From contig LSSN01000955.1 in the NCBI GenBank assembly GCA_001970855.1, forward strand, positions 1 through 45,375: 45,375 bases of DNA. The letters run 5' to 3'. Each line of letters starts with the position of its first letter. Position 1 is the first letter of the stretch. This document shows, piece after piece, positions 24,846 through 33,798 of the stretch. This DNA comes from Smittium culicis (lineage: Eukaryota > Kickxellomycota > Harpellomycetes > Harpellales > Legeriomycetaceae). The notes below the pieces were generated by a model. The model saw nothing but the letters and a program-made list of their open reading frames with translations. It had not been told where the DNA came from and searched no databases. The translations under genes were made by a program, and so were the position numbers.

Positions 24846-25363
24846 AAAAAAAACAATATATGTAAATCAGTACTTTATTATAATATTATTTTCAATTTAA
24901 TCTAATACAGTTATCACTAATTTTTTTCTAACCACAAAAAAAAAAAAAAATGAAGCTAATCATGTACAAATTATTTTTCATATCAGTTTTTATATGAATA
25001 AACTTGGTTAAACATTATATATTAAGAAGGTTTATCTGGAAAATAATGAATTTTATATTTATTAAAATAAGTTATTTGAAAGATTATGTAATTTCAAATA
25101 TTCTTTTTTGACAATTTATTCAGAAAAAATTAATAATATGTTTTCGGTTTATTCCCTGTACTTTACTTGAACTACGATTTTCTTATAGGTTTTTTTTAAT
25201 CTAGGAATTTTAATGGTACGATAATAATAAGAGAAATACGAGGTAAAATAAACTAAAAAATAGTAAATTTGGTGCAAGCTATAAAAAAACTAATATTCTA
25301 ATACTAATAAATTCCTCTGCCGGTCTACAGGCTGCGTACCTAAAGGGAAAATGGATTAACCTA
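24846..25363. other. AT-rich spacer
   Basis: About 500 bases with no supported coding sequence; contains poly-A and poly-T tracts and probably the 3' region of the small membrane-protein gene on the minus strand. Confidence 0.35.
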
Positions 25364-25796
25364 TCAACCGAGAGATCCACCCAAACATTGCTTCAAGTAG
25401 GCTGGATGACTGAAGTTAAAAGCAGTCATGGATTAAGCCCATTCCAACAAAATTTAATTCGTTGAGATTATCGAGCTTCTAACCAGATCCTGTATCTAAG
25501 AGGATTAATAAAAAAATAGGCACCTACTCAAGGGTGGGAATGACCGACCTGGCTCCCCTAAAATACATTGCTAAATAGCTGAGGTTTATATTGCTGCATA
25601 AAGCAGGGCTTGCGCACATATGCCACCATAGAATGTTTAGGAAGAATATGACCATCCCTGTTTCGAGCTGGTCCCTCTCAAGGTTATCTGTTTGCAGAAT
25701 TGTAGACGTTGCCTTCATAAATCCCAAACCGATTACAGTGTTAAGCGCAGTGAAATAGTAGTATAATGTATTTTCCAAGTCATCGTATAATTCCAT
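25364..25796 (-). CDS. Small predicted membrane protein, two exons, unrecognised
   Basis: Model: exon 1 25796-25528 and exon 2 25409-25364, joined through a 118-base intron (GTAGGT...CTTCAG), giving 104 residues. It begins MELYDDLENTLYYYFTALNT and ends 'HPAYLKQCLGGSLG'. There are hydrophobic segments at about residues 10-30 (weak) and 52-72 (FFLNILWWHMCASPAL region). If the intron is not used, the frame ends two codons later at TAG after 'VIPTLE'. I prefer the spliced form because exon 2 has coding-like composition and a stop directly after a plausible tail. An upstream TGA closes the frame, and ATG 25796 is the first start. I recognise no family; an ER or mitochondrial membrane subunit is possible. 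It lies 458 bases downstream of the Sen15-like gene on the same strand. Confidence 0.45.
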
Positions 25797-26253
25797 AAAC
25801 CACGGCAAGAGTATTCAATTTATTATGGTGTATTTTTTTTTGTCTTATGAAAATATGTGTTTTTCTAAACTTTTGAAATGCATTTAACTATTAAAGCAAA
25901 GAAATTCGAATCAGAATAGTTATAGTGGAAGTAAAATAAATCATAAGTCCTGAATTTGATGCTGAATTGACGTTATAGCTACGGTTGCTTTGAATTAGCT
26001 ACCTATATACTATTCAATTAAAATTAAATATATTTTTACTTTTTGGTTTTTAAAGAAGCTTAAAGAAACCTCTTTGTAAATGCTTTTGATATAAACTTTA
26101 TATTTTTAGTTTAACTTAAAGCCACTGTGTAGAATTAGAGCCTGATTTAAGGTACATATAAGTTGAAATAGACGAGATTTTTTTTTATTTTATAAGCCCA
26201 ATAAGCCAGTTTTAATCCTTTTTTTGTTTTGTTTTAGTTATAAATCATTAAAT

Positions 26254-27023
26254 TTATTCAGGAGGAGGTTTAAATCCATCGTTAATATTATAATAAACTA
26301 CGGTGCTATCATCTCCAACTATAGCTAGTTTGATGCAATCAATGTTGTCAATACCAAGTTTATCTTTGCTTTCAGCTACACTATGGATGAAAAACTCAAT
26401 AGTTTTAATTGAGAATTTTTGACTGGCAGATACAGGGAAAAATACGCTATCGTCGGTACACTATTGATATATAAAATCATTAGGATAGGGTTTATGATTT
26501 TATACCAAATAAATAAAAAGCTGGCGAAAGATTTTATAATAGCATAAATAATTACACTTATTGCTGGTCGATTAGCTGGTAAACAATTAGCTATGTTTTT
26601 GATTTTGAATCCTTGAACTATAATATTAAAAACGTAGAAAGTTGCTAACAGTAATGAATAAGAACGAAATTAAATGCACTAGAATAAAATAAACTGCAAT
26701 TGGCAAGTACAGAAAAATTTTAGAGTAGAATAGAATTTAATTAAATAGTAAGAATTACCATAGGATAAGTCCAGGTAGACCTGAAATAGCTCAATCGAAA
26801 ATTCGGGGTGCTGAGAGCAGAATTCAGAAATTTGATTGAACTGTATAAAAAGAAAGTTTATAAAATTGATATTAAGCTAATAACCAAAAATATATATCAG
26901 TTTAATAAGCAGAAGTATCTTTCTGCTTAAATCGATAAAATAGCTGCAGAGTTAAACAACTAGTAATGATTTTTTTTATGTATAAGATTTAATAAGGAGC
27001 CTTACATGTGGGTGCCGATTCAT
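26254..27023 (-). CDS. sen15: tRNA-splicing endonuclease subunit Sen15-like, four exons
   Basis: Exons 27023-27006, 26840-26759, 26617-26556 and 26460-26254 give 122 residues. It starts MNRHPHFNQISEF, has 'IELFQVYLDLSY' (the family's 'vYlDL' helix), a middle segment, then 'FSIKTIEFFIHSVAES' and a terminal 'LAIVGDDSTVVYYNINDGFK' ending PPPE. The last block is the Sen15/TSEN15 hallmark, close to the human 'SDSTIVYYKLTDGF' end. Sen15 is one of two structural subunits of the Sen2-Sen34-Sen54-Sen15 heterotetramer that cuts introns from pre-tRNAs; it pairs with Sen34 and has no catalytic residues itself. All exon junctions keep phase, with introns of 95-165 bases and GT-AG ends (donors GTAAGG, GTAATT, GTGTAA). 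The 6-codon first exon makes the gene easy to miss. The start ATG 27023 was chosen because it is in phase and yields the HPHF motif. Confidence 0.85.
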
Positions 27024-27719
27024 TAAAACTAATTATTGATGAGCTTGGTCCAATTCTACACATCTATTTTTTATTGACTAATTTCTATTTTCTAAAATAA
27101 AATAAATCTGAGAATAAATTTTGGCTAATCAAATGCTAATTGGAAAATAGTACTTTTTAATTAGCCTAATCTTGGTATTCACTCGTAGCTTTAAAATAAA
27201 TCTTCCTGAAAAAAAAATACTCATAGCTTTATTTATTTTGGTTCGATTTTGGCTTTTATCCTTTAAGCCTATTTGCCACACTATACTCATAAGCCAATAG
27301 GTTATATATCTCAGAAATTTCATTTAAAAGAATGGATCACATATTCAATTTGCAATTTCAAAAAAGAAATTCATACCTAAAGCTGATAAACTGACCAATA
27401 GCACTTAGGTAGAAACATTCATCAAGGAATTTAGATTTTTAGGTAAATTGTGTCACTAAATACGTAAATTAAGTATTATTCTGATGCACGTAACTTGATC
27501 TAATAAAGTTTGTGTGTTCACCAGCCTTAATTATATTTTCAGTGCTAACTTATTATCTACAGTTAAAAAAAGCTTAGTAATCCAAAAGCTTTATTAATGT
27601 AAAAATTTATTCACCATGAAAAAAAAAAATAGTAATCAAATAGATTTATCCAGTCAACTTTGCAAATAAAGTTTAAATAGCAATAAGACCCGTTTCTCAT
27701 TTAAATAACCAAACTTAAT
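27024..27719. other. AT-rich spacer upstream of the Sen15-like gene
   Basis: About 700 bases; should contain the Sen15 promoter on the minus strand. No coding exon, RNA gene or element termini recognised. Confidence 0.35.
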
Positions 27720-28087
27720 AGCGTCTAAAAGAGCGAAGTATTTCAAAAGATATTTTTCAAGATAAAGGTCGAAAAATAAATTTAAAACAGCATAACTAGT
27801 TTTAGTATGATAAAAATTGATTTATTTTTGAGGTTGCTTCTATATTTTCAATGTAAAAACAGATAGAAAATTACAGTTTAGAAAATTAGTATAAAATACA
27901 CGTGAAAACTGACAATATTTACTCAAAAAGTGCAGAAAAAGTAATTTATTATCAAATGGGAAAATCTGAATATGGGGGATTCTGAACGAAGAGAGCACTT
28001 TGTTGCACTTTAATATTATTGGCTTGGACAAAATAAAATGTAAATATTATTGGCGGCATCGAAAAGGCATTTTGTTTTTTCTATTTA
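27720..28087. repeat. Exact direct repeat, left copy (abuts gap)
   Basis: 368 bases identical to 28419-28786. This copy runs exactly to the last base before the run of N. It contains the first part of an R2-type MITE (from about 27973). Confidence 0.95.
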
Positions 28088-28418
28088 NNNNNNNNNNNNN
28101 NNNNNNNNNNNNNNNNNNNNNNNNNNNNNNNNNNNNNNNNNNNNNNNNNNNNNNNNNNNNNNNNNNNNNNNNNNNNNNNNNNNNNNNNNNNNNNNNNNNN
28201 NNNNNNNNNNNNNNNNNNNNNNNNNNNNNNNNNNNNNNNNNNNNNNNNNNNNNNNNNNNNNNNNNNNNNNNNNNNNNNNNNNNNNNNNNNNNNNNNNNNN
28301 NNNNNNNNNNNNNNNNNNNNNNNNNNNNNNNNNNNNNNNNNNNNNNNNNNNNNNNNNNNNNNNNNNNNNNNNNNNNNNNNNNNNNNNNNNNNNNNNNNNN
28401 NNNNNNNNNNNNNNNNNN
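28088..28418. other. Assembly gap (331 N)
   Basis: A run of 331 undetermined bases. Open frames predicted across it are meaningless. Confidence 1.
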
Positions 28419-28786
28419 AGCGTCTAAAAGAGCGAAGTATTTCAAAAGATATTTTTCAAGATAAAGGTCGAAAAATAAATTTAAAACAGCATAACTAGTT
28501 TTAGTATGATAAAAATTGATTTATTTTTGAGGTTGCTTCTATATTTTCAATGTAAAAACAGATAGAAAATTACAGTTTAGAAAATTAGTATAAAATACAC
28601 GTGAAAACTGACAATATTTACTCAAAAAGTGCAGAAAAAGTAATTTATTATCAAATGGGAAAATCTGAATATGGGGGATTCTGAACGAAGAGAGCACTTT
28701 GTTGCACTTTAATATTATTGGCTTGGACAAAATAAAATGTAAATATTATTGGCGGCATCGAAAAGGCATTTTGTTTTTTCTATTTA
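28419..28786. repeat. Exact direct repeat, right copy (starts at gap edge)
   Basis: Begins on the first called base after the N run and repeats 27720-28087 without a difference. Identity ends at 28786 only because the left copy runs into the gap. Pattern expected of two contig ends that overlap but were not merged. Confidence 0.95.
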
Positions 28787-28918
28787 TTCTATTAATTGTG
28801 AAATTTTAATTTGCTAAAAAAAAGCAACGATTTTACTCATTGGCTATAATAATTTAATTCATGTTTATACACTGCAACACTTTCGCTATAAAATGACTCC
28901 TTCATAAAGAATCTCCCA
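28672..28918. mobile_element. TA-type MITE (family R2), copy 2
   Basis: 247 bp flanked by TA on both sides (28670-28671 and 28919-28920). The left end TGGGGGATTCTGAACGAAG and the reverse complement of the right end, TGGGAGATTCTTTATGAAGG, are terminal inverted repeats. It ends nine bases before the first usable ATG of the acetyltransferase pseudogene, so it occupies the place of that gene's missing 5' end. Confidence 0.78.
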
Positions 28919-28927
28919 TATGGATAG

Positions 28928-29465
28928 ATGATCTCTGGAGACCTCTTCCATGGAGGTGCCCCTGAACTTGATTCTTTAAGACTAAAGGCTATTGTCTTAA
29001 TCCACCAAATGCAGTCGAGCTACAATGACAAAGAAGAACGAGTAAGATTAACTAAAGAGCTACTAGGAACATGCGGAGAAACTAATTATCTAGAATTATA
29101 CGCTTACTTTGATTATGGTATTAATACTCATGTCGGCAAAAAAATTTTATATGAATGCAGGGTGCGTTATTTTAGACTGTGGGCGTGTTGATATTGGCAA
29201 CGATGTTATTTTTGGTCCTAACGTGCAGATTTATACTATATCACATCCGTTAGAATCTCATAAGAGTGTTTCTGTTTTAGGGTTTCCCCGTCCCATCAAG
29301 ATCGGCGATAACGTTTGGATAGGCGGCGGTGCAATAATTCTCCCGGGAATCACTATCGGAAATAACTCCGTCGTTGCTGCTGGATCTATCGTCACTAAAG
29401 ACGTCCCTGAAAACGTCGTTGTCGCTGGAAACCCTGCTAAGTTTATGAAAAAAATCAATAATTAA
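28928..29465 (+). pseudogene. Broken O-acetyltransferase (maltose/galactoside type), 5'-truncated and frameshifted
   Basis: Homologous to the intact gene at 33798-33238. The first usable Met aligns with Met9 of the intact protein; an in-frame TAG precedes it, and a MITE lies immediately upstream, so the N-terminal eight residues are gone. The frame is open to about 'YFDYGINTHVGK'. There the intact copy has GGAAAGAATTTTT and this copy has a run of seven A (29138-29144), one base longer, which shifts the frame. The rest continues in the next frame from 'NAGCVILDCGRVDIGNDV' through 'SHPLES' (catalytic His retained) to the hexapeptide end 'GNPAKFMKKINN' and TAA at 29463-29465. The segment after the His differs (SVSVLGFPRP instead of LRISGQEYSRP). 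The single-base change lies in a homopolymer, so a sequencing error is possible, but the missing start argues for true decay. Confidence 0.82.
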
Positions 29466-30550
29466 GCCATCGCGCTTGTTTTTACATTTATATTTCTATC
29501 AATTAGCCTTTATTAAAAAGGTTTAATTTCATGATTTTTATTCATTGCCTAGCCCACTAAAAACATATTCCTAAAAAAAAATAGACAAAAAATACAAAGA
29601 TAACCCCCCTAGCTATCTTTTCTATACACAGTTTATTTTCTAGCATCCATAATAAATAAATTCCAAAATACTATACATTGCATTTATTACTTTTAACCAC
29701 TGCGTTATTATTTTATTATTAATAAACATGTTTCATTATTTACTGTATGTTTATTAGATGCCTCATTAATCTGCCTTGCGTGATTAAATGCTATTCTTGT
29801 ATCATTTCCTGTAAATAATCGACCTCCTTTAAACTTTAAACTTTAAAATGTACACATTCGTGAGATTTTTAGATATACTATGATTAGTGCCCTATAGCTT
29901 ATTTAAAAAAAAAAAAAGGCATATACAACAACATAGATTGTAAAGTGATACCACACTATGTAATGGCGTGGATTCAAAAAAATTCCCAAATACTAAAAAA
30001 TCGCCGCTTTTAACAAACTTGGGCTATTAGACCATATATAAATAATTCGACGAAAACCGTACCATTTTACAGAGTCGTACCGCAGATATACTATAACTCA
30101 ATTATTTTGAATAGATGAGCGGTCTCAAATTAGCTTGGAATATTTATAACTATCTGCTATTCAGCATTGGAATTTGCAAGTATATTAGACTAACAGCGCC
30201 TGGGTAAAAAAAAAAACTAGCCTAATTAATCGCGTCGAACGTAAATGTCTTGTTAAAGAGACTTATCGCGAAAATTCATCGTCCCTTCGACTACAATAAA
30301 TCAATAGCTACACGCATGAATGATTTAAAACATGGCTTTATTACATTTGCATTGATCATTCTCCTACCATGAATTTACTTGTATTTGTTTTAATAATTTT
30401 ATTAATATAAAAGTTTAGATAAGAAAATTAGAAATTTATTATTAATTGCAGCTGCGGTATATAACTAAAGGAAATGATAATCTAGATATTTCAGTAGGCC
30501 GTTAAAGTACTGTAAAAATTGGGCTAAATATCATTAACGAGGCTTATTAT
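29466..30550. other. Spacer between acetyltransferase pseudogene and secreted-protein gene
   Basis: About 1.1 kb with both genes' 3' ends facing each other. It has somewhat more G+C than the rest between 29940 and 30310, but every frame is broken there and I see no domain. There are poly-A runs near 29907 and 30208. Confidence 0.35.
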
Positions 30551-31084
30551 TTATCTTCTGCGGCAGCCATGTCCTCCTCTAAGCCCTGCGCGGCCTCGTC
30601 TGCATCCTAAGCGGCATCCTCTACAACCTCTTCGGCACCCTATACAACCTCTTCGGTATCCAAATCTTCTTACTGCTCCGATAACTGGTTCGACTATTGG
30701 TTCAACAACTTCGACTGGTGGAGGAGCCTCTACTACAACTGGAGGTGGAGGAGGTGGCTCTACTACAACTGGTGGAGGTGGGGGTGGTGGTGGAGCTTCT
30801 ACTACAACTGGAGGTGGTGGAGCTTCTACTACAACTGGTGGTGGAGCTTCTATTATGTCAACTGGTGGTGCAACATATCCTACTCTTCCAAATCTGGGGC
30901 CTCGGTATCCACGATGGCCCCGAGCACCGAATCTGTGCCCAAACGACCCTCTTCCTCTAAATCCTCCTCTTCCTCTTTGAGCAATCTCTACACTGTCATT
31001 GTCATAAAGGAATCTGCCGTAGGAGTATGCAAATGTGGTAGATATGGCAGAAATGCTAATAATGAGTGTTTTAAATGAAACCAT
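30551..31084 (-). CDS. Secreted Gly/Arg/Pro/Cys-rich low-complexity protein
   Basis: 177 residues, no intron. Residues 1-19 form a signal peptide (MVSFKTLIISISAISTTFA, probable cleavage before Tyr20). Then come a short acidic stretch, a Gly/Arg-rich region (about 37-72, RGRGGFRGRG), a run of degenerate repeats of the type VVVEAPPPP (about 78-130), and a basic Cys-rich tail with six Cys in RRGC-x-GC spacing (about 140-177). The modular form suggests an extracellular wall, spore or adhesive-matrix protein; that is an inference from composition only, and I know no named family. TATAAAAG lies 150 bases upstream on the coding strand (31234-31241). The codons are unusually G+C-rich for this window. 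A second copy of its start and promoter is at the window's right end. Long Pro codon runs could expand or contract by slippage. Confidence 0.82.
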   Translation of the reverse strand: MVSFKTLIISISAISTTFAYSYGRFLYDNDSVEIAQRGRGGFRGRGSFGHRFGARGHRGYRGPRFGRVGYVAPPVDIIEAPPPVVVEAPPPPVVVEAPPPPPPPPVVVEPPPPPPVVVEAPPPVEVVEPIVEPVIGAVRRFGYRRGCIGCRRGCRGCRLGCRRGRAGLRGGHGCRRR

Positions 31085-31485
31085 GATGTTTATTATCTTG
31101 TTTTTATTGTGTTTAGTATAGAGACTTTATTAGTTTGTTGATATGCAATGTATTGAATTGTTGGAATGGATTCTTTGCTTTGTTTTTTAAGCACAACTTG
31201 ATTTATTTAGCAAAGTAGTGCTTCTCTGACGGCCTTTTATACTTTTTTTTTCGTCAAAAATTAACGGCAGTATAGCAAGCGATTCAGCATAATTTATAAG
31301 TATAGATATTATAATTATAAGCGTGTATCATGTATGCCTAGATCATATTTCCGATTTTATTTTTTCAAGATATTGCTCATTTAAGATATTTTGTAGCTCA
31401 ATGTTCCATTTGGATTTATCTAATGCTTTTAGATTATTTTTAATCATGAAGCCAATTAATATATCAATTTACTCTAGAATAGTTA
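31085..31485 (-). promoter_or_regulatory. Promoter region of the secreted-protein gene (duplicated block)
   Basis: Nearly identical, in inverse orientation, to 44840-45241. It holds the TATA box TATAAAAG at 31234-31241, on the minus strand about 150 bases before the ATG. The near-perfect identity over the first 240 bases includes the TATA box and the 5' leader, so both copies are likely expressed alike. Confidence 0.6.
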
Positions 31486-31813
31486 AGATTTATAATAATG
31501 GTTCGAATATGTTTATTAGCATGCTAATATAATTAGTTCCAAAAAGATATACTATTTTTAATTTTAATAAAAATGATGAATTTGGATTCTAGAATATTAA
31601 CATCCTGGCTTAGACTGTTTTATTGACAGATCTATTGCATATAAAAATCAGTCCAAATCCATTTACTAGACCTTTTTTTAATTTTTAAGAGAATATACTT
31701 ATAAGAGTGAACCAACGCTTCTTTGGACTACCTTTTAACTTTAGCCTTTATAGAATATAGCAGTTTTACTTATTTTTAATTTCAAAATTTTAAATTAGTG
31801 TGGTTTTTTCATA

Positions 31814-32254
31814 TGGGATATACTTGATGGAAGCGGAACTTTTTTTATTAAAAATTCCATTTGCCTAATTATTAGGTAAATGTATTGGTTATATCGGATA
31901 TACCATTTGGGCAATTCTTTATGAAGAGGTCATTTTATAGTGTAAAGAGTTTCAGTGTATAAAATCGCATAAAAAATAAACTGCCAATGAGTAGAATAAT
32001 TTACCTTTTTAGCAAATAAAAATTTTATATCGAAACGAAGAAATAAAAAAATCAAAATTCCTTTATTGTTCCTCCAATTATACTTACATAAAGTGATTAT
32101 ACAGGCCAATAACATTAAACTGCAACAAAGTGCTCTCTTCGTTCAGAATCTCCCATTTAAGGATAATTACCAATAAGATTTAAAAACAAAAGTAATGCTG
32201 TAAAGTATGAAAATTTAAACTGGTTAAAGTTCCGCTCCTCCAAGTAGTTTCTCA
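31814..32254. mobile_element. TA-type MITE (family R3), copy 2, with nested R2 element
   Basis: Flanked by TA on both sides (31812-31813 and 32255-32256). The left end TGGGATATACTTGATGGAAG and the reverse complement of the right end, TGAGAAACTACTTGGAGGAG, both run on into GCGGAACTTT. It is 441 bp in total, but 248 bp of that is an inserted R2 element, leaving about 193 bp of its own. Confidence 0.66.
31908..32155. mobile_element. TA-type MITE (family R2), copy 3, nested in R3
   Basis: 248 bp. The left end TGGGCAATTCTTTATGAAG and the right end CTTCGTTCAGAATCTCCCA are the R2 termini. The flanks are TT on both sides instead of TA. Its internal CCAATAACATTAAACTGCAA matches the other copies. Confidence 0.68.
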
Positions 32255-32306
32255 TATGCAACATGGTGGTTAAAAGAGGCTTTTTGTGGAGAAAGAGCTT
32301 GGTAGC

Positions 32307-32505
32307 TTAACCCTTTCAGGGGCAGTTCGCCTTTTTTGAACTACCAAAATTATCCAACCAAACGGCAACATGATAATTAAATATATAATAATAATAAATT
32401 ATTGGCTGGTAAATGACAAAAATCCAATAACAAATAAATATATTATAGCTTACCCAATTATGATTTTTAATTAAGTTTAAGAGTGCTGGCCCCGGAAAGG
32501 GTTAA
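32307..32505. mobile_element. piggyBac-like TTAA MITE (family R1), copy 3
   Basis: 199 bp including intact TTAA at both ends (32307-32310 and 32502-32505). The termini CCCTTTCAGGGGC and GCCCCGGAAAGGG are inverted repeats with one mismatch. TTAA target duplication plus CCC...GGG termini is the piggyBac hallmark. No coding capacity. Best preserved copy in the window. Confidence 0.82.
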
Positions 32506-32889
32506 AAAGTTGTAGTTAAAAAGACTTGAATAAGGTTATTGGCCAATAAATATAGTCTTTACTATACTTTATTCAGTAACCGTTGAAGGCAAATGATAAA
32601 ATATGAAAAAACTGCAATTCCTTTTAAATCTAACCAATAACATTAAAATCAACAACACTCTGGCCAATACCAAAAAAATGAAACAATGTGCTCTTTTCAA
32701 CCATAGCTAATAATACTTAAATATTTATTATTAGCGCTACAAGTTATAAAAATCATCAGTTTAGGAGCTTACTGTACGCGATCAAGTCAAGCATTCCAAA
32801 GTTTTATTAGGAGCCTATTTTTTAGTATTTCTCTTAATTGTAGAATAATGGAAGGTGCTCAATTACCTCAACTAATTCATTATATTTGA

Positions 32890-33036
32890 ATGAGCTTAAT
32901 TCCACGACTTATTGCAGGTTCAGAAAAATTCAGGCATTTCAGAAGAATTGCCTGGGTGGATCCTACGTATGAAAGATTGATCCCGATTCCTTATGGTATG
33001 AAAGAGAACACAGTCAGAGGCTGTTATTTGTGTTAG
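32890..33036 (+). other. 48-codon open frame, possible transposase tail relic
   Basis: ATG to TAG, 48 residues, less AT-biased than the surroundings. It contains 'RRIAWVDPTYERLIPIPYG' and ends RGCYLC. The final Arg-x-Cys-x-x-Cys after an 'IP' and Lys/Asn patch resembles the beginning of the Cys-rich C-terminal domain of piggyBac-type transposases. The similarity is short and I cannot test it. No start-site or splice support; may be a relic or chance. Confidence 0.25.
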
Positions 33037-33237
33037 GTATTAGACTTTTTACACCCTGCACCAACTATACTATTTCATTATACTTATTTAGTGAATGGTT
33101 TTTAACACTATTATAGTTGTAATAAAATTTCTGTACTTGTAAATAAAAAAAAAAGATAAATATTATCTTGAAAAATGTTAGAAAAAGCTTTTAAAGGGCT
33201 GAATGATGTAATTAACAATAAAAACATATGCAATAAC

Positions 33238-33798
33238 TTAATTGTCGATTTTTTTCATGAACTTAGCAGGGTTTCCAGCGACAACAACGTTTTCAGGGAC
33301 GTCTTTGGTGACGACAGAGCCAGCGGCAACGACGGAGTTATTTCCGATAGTGATTCCCGGCAATACTATAGAACCTCCTCCGATCCATACGTTATCGCCG
33401 ATCTTGATGGGACGGGAGTACTCTTGGCCAGATATTCTCAGTTGGGCCTCTAAAGGATGTGTGACAGTGTAAATCTGTACGTTAGGACCAAACATAACAT
33501 CGTTGCCAATATCAACACGCCCGCAGTCTAAAATAACGCACCCTGCATTCATATAAAAATTCTTTCCGACATGAGTATTGATACCATAGTCGAAGTAAGC
33601 GTATTTCTCTAGATATGTTGTTTCGTCGCTCGTTCCTAGTAGCTCTTTAGTTAATCTTACTCGTTCTGCTTTGTCATTGTAGCTTGACTGCATTTGGCTG
33701 ACTAAATCTTTGGACTTCCTTCTTAGTGCAACCAAATCTGGATGGCCTCCAAGATAAAGCTCGCCAGTTATCATTTTTTCATACTCTGATTTTGTCAT
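33238..33798 (-). CDS. Intact O-acetyltransferase, maltose/galactoside (LacA/Maa/NodL) type
   Basis: 186 residues, one exon, of normal family length. It has the N-terminal helical domain (MTKSEYEKMITGELYLGGHP), then the left-handed beta-helix of hexapeptide repeats: 'NAGCVILDCGRVDIGNDVMF', 'IKIGDNVWIGGGSIVLPG', 'ITIGNNSVVAAGSVVTKDVP' and the usual end 'GNPAKFMKKI'. The catalytic His is His114 in 'VTHPLEA', and Asn84 in 'FYMNAG' matches the second conserved active-site residue of LacA. The family moves acetyl from acetyl-CoA to a hydroxyl of a sugar or related acceptor in the cytoplasm as a trimer; the acceptor cannot be told from sequence. Fungi carry such genes (yeast YJL218W is one), often considered of bacterial origin. 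The codons are richer in G+C than in the neighbours. A damaged paralogue lies 4 kb away in the opposite orientation. Confidence 0.93.
   Translation of the reverse strand: MTKSEYEKMITGELYLGGHPDLVALRRKSKDLVSQMQSSYNDKAERVRLTKELLGTSDETTYLEKYAYFDYGINTHVGKNFYMNAGCVILDCGRVDIGNDVMFGPNVQIYTVTHPLEAQLRISGQEYSRPIKIGDNVWIGGGSIVLPGITIGNNSVVAAGSVVTKDVPENVVVAGNPAKFMKKIDN

Noticed and set aside
28000..28464. Open frames spanning the N gap on both strands
   Set aside because: They consist mainly of undetermined bases and have no meaning.
29940..30310. Slightly GC-richer segment suspected to be a gene relic
   Set aside because: All six frames contain frequent stops and no domain was recognisable.
32520..32710. 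Possible further R2 element (ATTGGCC and CCAATAACATT blocks)
   Set aside because: Shares short words with R2, but I could not find both termini or a TA flank.
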